This document shows, in pieces, positions 1 through 5,918 of a stretch of 6,626 bases of DNA. Source of the stretch: a candidate division Zixibacteria bacterium 4484_93 (GTDB lineage Bacteria > UBP14 > UBA6098 > 4484-93); contig NATO01000076.1 of NCBI GenBank assembly GCA_002085385.1, forward strand, positions 1-6,626, written 5' to 3'. A model generated the notes under the pieces. That model worked only from the letters and a program-made list of their open reading frames with translations, was not told the origin of the DNA and did not search any database. A program made the position numbers and the translations under genes. Within the stretch, counting starts at the first letter, position 1, and every line of letters starts with the position of its first letter.

Positions 1-7
1 AATAAAT

Positions 8-16
8 TATTATATT
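8..16 (+). promoter_or_regulatory. Possible -10 region of the tRNA transcript
   Basis: An AT-rich tract just before tRNA-Arg holds TATTAT (8-13) and TATATT (11-16), either of which could be a -10 element. Transcription would then start around 20-24, a few bases before the mature tRNA. The -35 element would lie left of the window, so this is weak. The tRNAs could also belong to a longer operon that enters from the left. Confidence 0.3.
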
Positions 17-25
17 TCTCCGCTG

Positions 26-99
26 GCGCCTGTAGCTCAATTGGATAGAGCAACGGACTTCTAATCCGTTGGTTGGCTGTTCGAGTCAGCCCAGGCGCA
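26..99 (+). tRNA. tRNA-Arg, anticodon UCU
   Basis: A full cloverleaf can be folded by eye. The acceptor stem pairs 26-32 (GCGCCTG) with 92-98 (CAGGCGC) over 7 bp, with discriminator A at 99. The D-stem is GCTC/GAGC (35-38 with 48-51). The anticodon stem is ACGGA/TCCGT (53-57 with 65-69) around loop CTTCTAA, which puts anticodon TCT at 60-62. The variable loop has 5 nt. The T-stem GGCTG/CAGCC encloses loop TTCGAGT. No CCA is encoded after the discriminator, so a CCA-adding enzyme must complete the end. This tRNA reads AGA, and probably AGG, which are heavily used Arg codons in the neighbouring genes. The next tRNA starts 12 nt downstream, so the two are probably co-transcribed. Confidence 0.97.
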
Positions 100-111
100 A
101 AGAGATGATAT

Positions 112-185
112 GGTGGGCGTAGCTCAATCGGTAGAGCATTGGATTGTGGTTCCAACGGTTGTGGGTTCAAGTCCCATCGCCCACC
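112..185 (+). tRNA. tRNA-His, anticodon GUG
   Basis: The acceptor stem pairs 113-119 (GTGGGCG) with 178-184 (CGCCCAC). The tRNA-His identity feature is present: an extra 5' G (112, G-1) opposite discriminator C at 185 (C73). The D-stem is GCTC/GAGC. The anticodon stem is TTGGA/TCCAA (139-143 with 151-155) around TTGTGGT, giving anticodon GTG at 146-148. The T-stem is GTGGG/CCCAT with one G-T pair and loop TTCAAGT. No CCA is encoded. It lies 12 nt after tRNA-Arg(UCU) on the same strand, which suggests one precursor transcript. Confidence 0.97.
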
Positions 186-193
186 CTCTCTAC

Positions 194-222
194 TTTCAGT
201 GTCAGACTGAAATCGTTCTTCC
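194..222 (+). terminator. Possible weak terminator after the tRNA pair
   Basis: Nine bases after tRNA-His, TTTCAGT (194-200) and ACTGAAA (206-212) form a perfect 7-bp stem with a 5-nt loop, followed by a pyrimidine/T-rich run (213-222). The stem is AT-rich and the tail is interrupted by C and G, so as an intrinsic terminator it is only moderate. It may instead be a processing or stabilising hairpin at the tRNA 3' end. Its place between the tRNA genes and a new promoter supports a boundary role. Confidence 0.4.
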
Positions 223-250
223 TTGACTATTTGCTAAAACTGGTTAAAAT
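223..250 (+). promoter_or_regulatory. Sigma-70-like promoter of the PBP1A gene
   Basis: TTGACT (223-228) and TAAAAT (245-250) are separated by 16 bp and sit directly upstream of the PBP1A start. The predicted transcription start, about 7-9 nt after the -10, falls at about 257-259, on or next to the ATG, so the mRNA would have essentially no 5' leader. The hexamers and spacing closely match the leuS promoter at 5840-5867 (TTGACA, 16 bp, TAAAAT), which supports both calls. PBP1A and corA probably share this promoter. Confidence 0.6.
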
Positions 251-255
251 TAACC
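242..255 (+). promoter_or_regulatory. Inverted repeat over the PBP1A -10 element, possible operator
   Basis: GGTTAA (242-247), a 2-bp centre AA, and TTAACC (250-255) form a perfect 6-2-6 inverted repeat. It covers the whole candidate -10 hexamer and ends 3 bp before the start codon. Position and symmetry fit a dimeric repressor site, but no regulator is encoded nearby and part of the symmetry may come from AT-rich -10 sequence. The repeat is seen directly; the operator role is inferred. Confidence 0.3.
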
Positions 256-258
256 TCT

Positions 259-2409
259 ATGAGACAGCTCAGAGTATCTACATTGTTTCTTATATTTGCA
301 ATCGCGTTTCTTACCCCCATTGTAGGCGGGCTGTTCGTTATGTTCTCAGCCTATGAACTCTACCGCGACGCCCTGCCCGATACACAGACACTCGAGGAGT
401 ATGAGCCGACCCTATCAACGATTGTCTACGATATACACGGTGAGGTATTAGCCGAGCTGGCAGGCGAGAAGAGGACCTGGGTTACCCTGGATAGCATTCC
501 ACCTGTGCTTATCGATGCACTTCTGTCCGCCGAGGATAAACACTTCTACAGCCACTGGGGAGTTGACCTCCCTGCGATATTTCAGGCTATCCTGCAGAAC
601 ATAACATCCGGAAGGATAGTTCGCGGAGCAAGCACCATAACACAGCAGCTCGCAAGGACACTCTTTTTGACAAGGGAGAGAACCATCGCCCGAAAGGTGA
701 AGGAGATGCTAACCGCCGTCAAACTCGAACGTGCATACTCCAAGGATGAGATACTCGAGATATTCCTTAACCAGAACTATATGGGTAGGGGAGCATACGG
801 CATTCAGGCAGCATCGAGGCTATACTTCGGCAAAAATGTCTGGGAGATAAACACAGAAGAAGCAGCACTGCTCGTCGGTGTGCTCAAGGCGCCGGAATAC
901 TATACACCTGTCAAATACCCTGAAAGGGCACAGAGAAGGCGAAACACTGTTCTCGATATGATGGTGGATAACCACAAACTCAACCAGGAAACTGCCGATT
1001 CCCTGAAGCTGGTTCCAATCAGGAGCGAGAGTTTCGAGGGGTATAGCTGGAAAGCACCTTATTTTGTCGAGTTCGTCAGGCAATATCTCGAGAAAAAATA
1101 CGGCGAGAAATTTATCTATGAGCAAGGGCTCAAGGTCTATACGACACTCGACTACAATATGCAAAAGATAGCAGAGAAGTATTTCAATGAAAATATCGAC
1201 AAGCTGCAGCACTGGATAGAGAAGATACATCATCCCGATGACCCGGACTACACGGAGGTTGTATTCGACTCGACAGTTGCCGATACCGTGCGTCGCTACA
1301 AGCAGCTCCAGGGTGCTATGCTTGCGATGGACCCGAGGACGGGTGAGATTCGCGTGATGATAGGCGGGAGGGATTTCGTCAAGAGCAAGTTCAATAGAGC
1401 CGTTCAGGCTCTTCGCCAGCCCGGAAGCGCATTCAAGCCGTTCACATTCACAACAGCAATCGATAATGGATACCGCCCCTGCGACAAGATTGACGACTCC
1501 CCCATCGTGCTTAAGGTGGGCGGGAAGGTCTGGCGACCGGAGAACTACGACAAGAAATACCTCGGCCCAATCTCACTTAGAACCGCCCTGAAGAAATCGA
1601 AGAATATGGTAGCGATAAGGCTCATCCAGAGGGTAACACCGAAGCAGGTCATCAGGTATGCAAGGAGGATGGGTATTTCAACACCGCTGAAACCCGTTCC
1701 CTCACTTGCTATCGGCTCCTGCGAGGTAACAATGCTCGATATGGTAACGGCGTTCTGCGTCTTCCCGAACAACGGGATAAAACCGACACCTATCTGGGTC
1801 AGGCAGATAGAAGACAGAGAGGGGAATATTATAGAGGAGAACCGCCCGAGGATGGATGAGGTTCTGCCTGCTCAGACTGCCTATGTTATGACAAATATGC
1901 TCCAGACGGTTGTTGACCATGGGACAGGCTGGGGGGTTCGTGCATACGGCTTCGACCGCCCTTGCGGCGGGAAAACGGGAACCACAAACGATTACACAGA
2001 TGCCTGGTTTATCGGATTTATACCGCAGCTTGTCGTCGGGGTGCACACGCATTTCGATGATATGACCCCCATAGGCGAGAACCAGACAGGCTCACGAGCA
2101 GCACTGCCCGTATTTGCAAAGTTCATTATCGATGCAACAAAGGGTATGAAGAAACTCGATTTCACCGAGCCGCCAGGAATAGTTCATGCGAGGATATGCA
2201 ACGAGTCCCTACTTCTGGCAACGAGAAGATGCCCCGATGTCTCGGAGGAGATATTCATAAAGGGAACGGAGCCAACCTCATATTGCCCGCTATCACACCG
2301 CAAGGAAGACTATGTCCCATCAAGGTTCGAGGAGATAGAAAAGCAGGAAGAGAAACCAAAACCCACTATCCCGGGTGAGGAGAAGAAAGAAGAGAGGATG
2401 AGGTTCTGA
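259..2409 (+). CDS. mrcA: Class A penicillin-binding protein, PBP1A type (peptidoglycan glycosyltransferase/DD-transpeptidase)
   Basis: This bifunctional cell-wall synthase polymerises lipid II into glycan strands and cross-links the stem peptides outside the membrane. The 716-residue protein has a short cytoplasmic N-terminus and one membrane anchor (about 7-30). The GT51 domain follows: EDKHFYSHWG with catalytic Glu92, GASTITQQ (123-130), RKVKE (145-149) and EIFLNQNYMG (167-176). The transpeptidase domain carries SAFK with nucleophile Ser390, SKN (447-449) and KTGT (572-575). The C-terminus has three Cys (647, 658, 676) and a Lys/Glu-rich tail. All catalytic motifs are intact, and the length is shorter than E. 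coli PBP1a (about 850). ATG at 259 is the only reasonable start: an in-frame stop lies at 235-237 with no start codon between, and a later start would cut into the anchor. No Shine-Dalgarno site is visible. ponA or pbp1A are equivalent symbols. Confidence 0.97.
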   Translation: MRQLRVSTLFLIFAIAFLTPIVGGLFVMFSAYELYRDALPDTQTLEEYEPTLSTIVYDIHGEVLAELAGEKRTWVTLDSIPPVLIDALLSAEDKHFYSHWGVDLPAIFQAILQNITSGRIVRGASTITQQLARTLFLTRERTIARKVKEMLTAVKLERAYSKDEILEIFLNQNYMGRGAYGIQAASRLYFGKNVWEINTEEAALLVGVLKAPEYYTPVKYPERAQRRRNTVLDMMVDNHKLNQETADSLKLVPIRSESFEGYSWKAPYFVEFVRQYLEKKYGEKFIYEQGLKVYTTLDYNMQKIAEKYFNENIDKLQHWIEKIHHPDDPDYTEVVFDSTVADTVRRYKQLQGAMLAMDPRTGEIRVMIGGRDFVKSKFNRAVQALRQPGSAFKPFTFTTAIDNGYRPCDKIDDSPIVLKVGGKVWRPENYDKKYLGPISLRTALKKSKNMVAIRLIQRVTPKQVIRYARRMGISTPLKPVPSLAIGSCEVTMLDMVTAFCVFPNNGIKPTPIWVRQIEDREGNIIEENRPRMDEVLPAQTAYVMTNMLQTVVDHGTGWGVRAYGFDRPCGGKTGTTNDYTDAWFIGFIPQLVVGVHTHFDDMTPIGENQTGSRAALPVFAKFIIDATKGMKKLDFTEPPGIVHARICNESLLLATRRCPDVSEEIFIKGTEPTSYCPLSHRKEDYVPSRFEEIEKQEEKPKPTIPGEEKKEERMRF

Positions 2410-2417
2410 GAGCAAAA

Positions 2418-2424
2418 GGGGGAG
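2418..2424 (+). promoter_or_regulatory. Shine-Dalgarno site of corA
   Basis: GGGGGAG ends 7 nt before the corA ATG at 2432, good spacing for a ribosome-binding site. It lies in the 22-nt gap after the PBP1A stop. I see no promoter or terminator in that gap, which supports one transcript for both genes. Confidence 0.75.
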
Positions 2425-2431
2425 TATAGCA

Positions 2432-3361
2432 ATGATAACCGTCTATAAGACCATAAACGGCAGGCTCGAGCAGGTCAAATCTATCGAGGACGACTGCTGG
2501 GTGAATATAGTCGACCCAACACAGGAGGAGGTTGCAAAACTCGAGAAGAATTTCGCCATCCCTTCCGATTTCCTCACCGACCCGTTGGATGTCGATGAGC
2601 GAGCGAGGATAGCCGTCGAGGATGAATATTCGCTTATCATCATCAGGATACCGATATTCGAGGAGGATGAGGAAGTCCCATTTACCACAATGCCTATCGG
2701 CATTATCATATCCGATGACATTATCTTCACCATCTCAAAGAAGGACAATTCGATACTACACCGCTTCACAAGCGGGAAGGTTAGACGGTTCTCAACGGAT
2801 AAACACAGCCGATTCATCCTCCAGATATTCTATTATGTATCGCTTCTCTACCTGAACTACCTGAAGGTGGTGGACAAGAGGGCAACCGAGGTGGAAAAGG
2901 AGCTTCATAAATCGTTGAAGAACGAGGAACTGATAAGGCTTCTGAACCTCGAGAAGAGCCTCGTCTATTTCACAACATCGCTACGCTCAAACGAGCTTAT
3001 GATGGAGAAGCTCCAGAGGATGGAGATTGTCAAGATGTATGTCGAGGATAAGGAGCTACTCGACGATGTGATTATCGAGAACAAACAGGCAATCGAGACG
3101 GCAAATATACACAGCAATATATTAAGCGGTATGATGGACGCTTTCGCATCGGTCATATCAAATAACCTCAATGTCGTGATGAAGTTTCTGACCTCGATTA
3201 CCATAATCCTTATGATACCTACATTGATTGCAAGTTTCTATGGAATGAATGTCAGTCTCCCGTTCCAGCATTCACCGAACGCATTTCTCTACACTATAAT
3301 ACTTTCTGTTCTGCTCGTTACTATTGGGGTATTTATATTTATTAAGCGCAGGTGGTTCTGA
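2432..3361 (+). CDS. corA: CorA-family Mg2+/divalent-cation transporter
   Basis: CorA proteins are pentameric inner-membrane channels that take up Mg2+, in some members Co2+, Ni2+ or Zn2+. The 309-residue protein has the family layout: an N-terminal alpha/beta cytoplasmic domain (about 1-130), a long helical stalk rich in charged residues (about 135-250), then two C-terminal membrane segments (about 252-269 and 284-304) joined by a short loop. The selectivity motif GMN is at 271-273, preceded by Tyr270, and the protein ends on a basic tail (KRRWF), as is typical. The loop after GMN (VSLPFQHSPNAF) lacks the acidic residue of the classical MPEL loop, so this is a divergent subgroup and its ion preference is not certain. 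The start is set by a Shine-Dalgarno site 7 nt upstream. The stop codon directly abuts that of leuS on the other strand. Confidence 0.95.
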   Translation: MITVYKTINGRLEQVKSIEDDCWVNIVDPTQEEVAKLEKNFAIPSDFLTDPLDVDERARIAVEDEYSLIIIRIPIFEEDEEVPFTTMPIGIIISDDIIFTISKKDNSILHRFTSGKVRRFSTDKHSRFILQIFYYVSLLYLNYLKVVDKRATEVEKELHKSLKNEELIRLLNLEKSLVYFTTSLRSNELMMEKLQRMEIVKMYVEDKELLDDVIIENKQAIETANIHSNILSGMMDAFASVISNNLNVVMKFLTSITIILMIPTLIASFYGMNVSLPFQHSPNAFLYTIILSVLLVTIGVFIFIKRRWF

Positions 3362-5806
3362 TTACTTAACAACAATATTTATAAGTTTGTTCTTCACATA
3401 AAACCGCTTTACAATCCGTTTCCCCTCTACATATTTTCTTATTTTATCGAGCTCGAGTGCGGATGAAACGACCATTTCCTCATCAGAATCCGGTGGCAGA
3501 TCGATGGTTGCTCGGAGTTTGCCGTTTATCTGGATGGCGATTGTCACCGTCTCTGCAACAAGTGCCGTAGAATCGAAATCCGGGAATGGTGAGAGGAATA
3601 TACTATCCTTCTCCCCCATTCGATGCCATATCTCCTCTGCAAGGTGAGGTGCAAACGGGGCAAGCAGTTTGATGAACCTTCTCGCAATATAATTTGGTAT
3701 GGATGAATCATCTGGAAAGCGTGGTCCGAGTGTGTTAAGAAACTCCATCATAGCAGCAACTGCGGTATTGAATTGGATATTTTCGATGTCATCTTTCACG
3801 CGCTTTATAGCCCAGTGGAGCTTACGGTAGCGGAGTTTGTCCACATCCGGGAGTTGGTCAAAATCGAAGATTTCATCATTGCCGGATAGATTGCAGAAGA
3901 AGTTGTGGACCCGTTCGAGGAAGCGGGAAGCACCTTTCAACCCCTCGGACGACCAGAGCAGTTCCCTCTCCGGCGGTGCAATGAAAAGTATTCCAATCCT
4001 CGCCACATCCACGCCGTAGTTTTCAATCAGCTCCACCGGTGAGACGACATTACCCTTAGATTTGCTCATAACCGCCCCATTTGCATCAAGCACCATCCCA
4101 TGATTGAACAGGGCAATTGCTGGCTCATCAACATCGAGATACCCGAGGTCGTGCAGCAATTTGGTGATAAATCGGAAATAGAGTAGATGTCCTGTGGCGT
4201 GTTCTGCTCCCCCTATATAGAGGTCGACCGGCATCCAGCGGTTCACATTCCGCTTTGAAAAAGGCTCGCCCTCGTTTTTCGGGTCGGTGTAGCGCAGATG
4301 ATACCAGGATGAGCAGACGAATGTGTCCATCGTATCCGGGTCGCGGCGTGCAGCTCCACCACAGACAGGGCAGGTCGTATCCATAAATTCTGGCAGGTCC
4401 TCGAGCGGTGAGCGTCCCCGCGGGGCAAAGTTCACCTTATCGGCAGGCGGTAGAAGAACAGGAAGGGCATCCTCTGGAACAGGGACAATTCCACATTTCT
4501 CGCAGTGGACGACCGGTATCGGCGCTCCCCAGTATCTCTGGCGTGAGATGAGCCAGTCACGGAGCTTATAGGTTACCTTACTCCTTGCAAAGCCACGCTC
4601 TTCACCATACTCGGTCACCCTTCTTATCCCCTCGGTAGATGGAAGACCATCGAAGGTTCCAGAATTTGTCATAATGCCGGGCTCCGTGTATGCGGCATCC
4701 ATTGTTGATGGGTCAAGCGAGCAACCGGGAGGATTGATAACAACCTTAATCGGCAGACCGTATCTTTTCGCAAACTCAAAATCCCGCTGGTCGTGTGCAG
4801 GAACAGCCATAACAACCCCTGTGCCATAAGAAGCAAGGACATAATCGCCGACCCATATAGCTACCCTTTCACCGTTGTAAGGGTTGATGGCGTAAAGCCC
4901 GGTGAAGACACCATCCTTTTCTCTCCCCTCGAATGAACGTTCTATTTCCGGCTTCAGCAAAGCCTGCTGAACATATTTTTCTACCTCTTCTCTATTCGGC
5001 ATAATCGGAAGGAGTTCATCGACGAGCGGCTGCTCAGGGGCAAATGTAACAAATGTTGTGCCGAATATCGTGTCGGGGCGAGTCGTAAAGACAGAAAAAC
5101 TTTTATCCGTCCCTTCAATCTTGAAATCTATTTCTGTTCCCTCACTCTTGCCAATCCAGTTTCTCTGCATCGTTTTGATATTCTCGGGCCAACCTTTGAG
5201 TTTATCGAGCCCCTTGAGCAACCTCTCGGCGTATGCTGTTATCCTGACAAACCACTGCTCGAGCCGTCTCTTCTCGACAACAGAATCACATCTCCAGCAT
5301 CTGCCAGCTATAACCTGCTCGTTCGCAAGGACAGTCTTGCAGGATGGACACCAATTGACAAAACTCGTATCCCGATAAACGAGTCCCGACTCATAAAGCT
5401 TGAGAAAAACCCACTGCGTCCACCTGTAGTAGTCAGGTGAGGCTGTGATAATTTCCCTATCCCAGTCGTATGAAATCGAAAGCCGCCTGAGCGTATCCCT
5501 CGAGCGCTCGATATTGGAGAATGTCCATTTATCCGGTGGTATCTTGTGTTTTATTGCAGCCTGCTCCGCAGGTAGACCGAATGCATCCCAGCCAAAAGGA
5601 TGCAGAATGTCATATCCCTGCATCTTCCTGTAGCGCCAGATAACATCGCCGATTGTGTAGTTGCGGAAATGCCCAAGGTGAATATCACCAGATGGGTAAG
5701 CAAACATCTCGAGAAGGTAGAACTTGTTTTTAGGCTCATCGGGTGTCCTGTATAGACCTGTCTTCTCCCAATATTCCCTCCATCTCGCTTCAATCTCACT
5801 GAACAT
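3362..5806 (-). CDS. leuS: Leucyl-tRNA synthetase
   Basis: This cytoplasmic class I synthetase charges tRNA-Leu with leucine and edits mischarged products. Numbered from ATG at 5806 (814 aa), it shows HLGH (43-46, HIGH motif), a zinc-type cysteine set (153, 156, 170, 173), a CP1 editing domain (about 222-412) with the Thr-rich TTRPDTIFG and a HDQRD segment (Asp339 and Asp342), a second four-Cys set (435, 438, 479, 482), the KMSKS loop as VMSKS (579-583), an alpha-helical anticodon-binding domain (about 650-740) and a small C-terminal domain. The leucine-specific insertion before KMSKS seen in E. coli is absent, which explains the slightly short length. In-frame GTG at 5812 (816 aa) is an alternative start. 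AAGGAGG lies 10 nt before the ATG but only 4 nt before the GTG, so I prefer the ATG. The gene is complete. Confidence 0.97.
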   Translation of the reverse strand: MFSEIEARWREYWEKTGLYRTPDEPKNKFYLLEMFAYPSGDIHLGHFRNYTIGDVIWRYRKMQGYDILHPFGWDAFGLPAEQAAIKHKIPPDKWTFSNIERSRDTLRRLSISYDWDREIITASPDYYRWTQWVFLKLYESGLVYRDTSFVNWCPSCKTVLANEQVIAGRCWRCDSVVEKRRLEQWFVRITAYAERLLKGLDKLKGWPENIKTMQRNWIGKSEGTEIDFKIEGTDKSFSVFTTRPDTIFGTTFVTFAPEQPLVDELLPIMPNREEVEKYVQQALLKPEIERSFEGREKDGVFTGLYAINPYNGERVAIWVGDYVLASYGTGVVMAVPAHDQRDFEFAKRYGLPIKVVINPPGCSLDPSTMDAAYTEPGIMTNSGTFDGLPSTEGIRRVTEYGEERGFARSKVTYKLRDWLISRQRYWGAPIPVVHCEKCGIVPVPEDALPVLLPPADKVNFAPRGRSPLEDLPEFMDTTCPVCGGAARRDPDTMDTFVCSSWYHLRYTDPKNEGEPFSKRNVNRWMPVDLYIGGAEHATGHLLYFRFITKLLHDLGYLDVDEPAIALFNHGMVLDANGAVMSKSKGNVVSPVELIENYGVDVARIGILFIAPPERELLWSSEGLKGASRFLERVHNFFCNLSGNDEIFDFDQLPDVDKLRYRKLHWAIKRVKDDIENIQFNTAVAAMMEFLNTLGPRFPDDSSIPNYIARRFIKLLAPFAPHLAEEIWHRMGEKDSIFLSPFPDFDSTALVAETVTIAIQINGKLRATIDLPPDSDEEMVVSSALELDKIRKYVEGKRIVKRFYVKNKLINIVVK

Positions 5807-5816
5807 ATACACTTTT

Positions 5817-5823
5817 CCTCCTT
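5817..5823 (-). promoter_or_regulatory. Shine-Dalgarno site of leuS
   Basis: Read on the minus strand this is AAGGAGG, a near-perfect anti-16S complement. It stands 10 nt from ATG at 5806 and 4 nt from GTG at 5812. Neither spacing is ideal, so the start choice is open by two codons, with the ATG favoured. Confidence 0.85.
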
Positions 5824-5839
5824 AAAATAATATTCACAC

Positions 5840-5867
5840 ATTTTATCAAAAAAGAAGGGCTTGTCAA
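5840..5867 (-). promoter_or_regulatory. Sigma-70-like promoter of leuS
   Basis: On the minus strand, TTGACA (5867-5862) and TAAAAT (5845-5840) are separated by 16 bp. The -35 is a full consensus match and the -10 differs at one base. Transcription would start near 5833, giving a leader of about 20-27 nt that contains the Shine-Dalgarno site. That leader is too short for a T-box or peptide attenuator, so leuS looks constitutively expressed from this promoter. Confidence 0.75.
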
Positions 5868-5883
5868 TCGGAAAGTTTTTGTG

Positions 5884-5911
5884 TTGCAAAACGGGATTTT
5901 AGATATATATT
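5884..5911 (+). promoter_or_regulatory. Candidate promoter of the PfkB-family kinase
   Basis: TTGCAA (5884-5889) and TATATT (5906-5911) are separated by 16 bp. The -10 ends 7 nt before the ATG at 5919, so the transcript would start on or next to the start codon, as predicted for PBP1A. The -10 lies in a run of alternating T and A, so its exact register is uncertain. A weak GGGA at 5913-5916 is too close to the ATG to be a standard ribosome-binding site. Confidence 0.4.
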
Positions 5912-5918
5912 TGGGAAA

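Noticed and set aside
1..185. Integration hot spot at the tRNA genes (attachment site or mobile element)
   Set aside because: No direct repeat of a tRNA 3' end, integrase or foreign-looking sequence appears in the window.
144..356. Plus-strand 70-codon open frame starting inside tRNA-His
   Set aside because: It overlaps the tRNA, the promoter and the PBP1A start in another frame, and shows no recognisable motif.
820..1233. Minus-strand 137-codon open frame inside PBP1A
   Set aside because: It is antisense to the conserved penicillin-binding protein and has no ribosome-binding site or family motif.
1702..2052. Minus-strand 116-codon open frame inside PBP1A
   Set aside because: It lies opposite the transpeptidase domain, whose KTG motif accounts for the sequence.
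2196..2406. Degraded or fused C-terminal end of PBP1A, suggested by its Cys and Lys/Glu-rich tail
   Set aside because: The Cys pattern with the GTEPTSYC motif is familiar at the end of PBP1A proteins. The charged tail is a common disordered end, and the frame is intact.
2443..2817. Minus-strand Ser-rich 124-codon open frame inside corA
   Set aside because: The Ser-rich composition is the expected shadow of Glu/Asp codons on the opposite strand.
5877..5891. TTTTG-TGTTG-CAAAA inverted repeat near the kinase -35
   Set aside because: It has only 5-bp, AT-rich arms in an AT-rich region, which is within chance expectation.
5813..5918. T-box, riboswitch or leucine attenuator ahead of leuS
   Set aside because: The predicted leuS leader is only about 20-27 nt, and the region holds no T-box element, run of Leu codons or strong hairpin.
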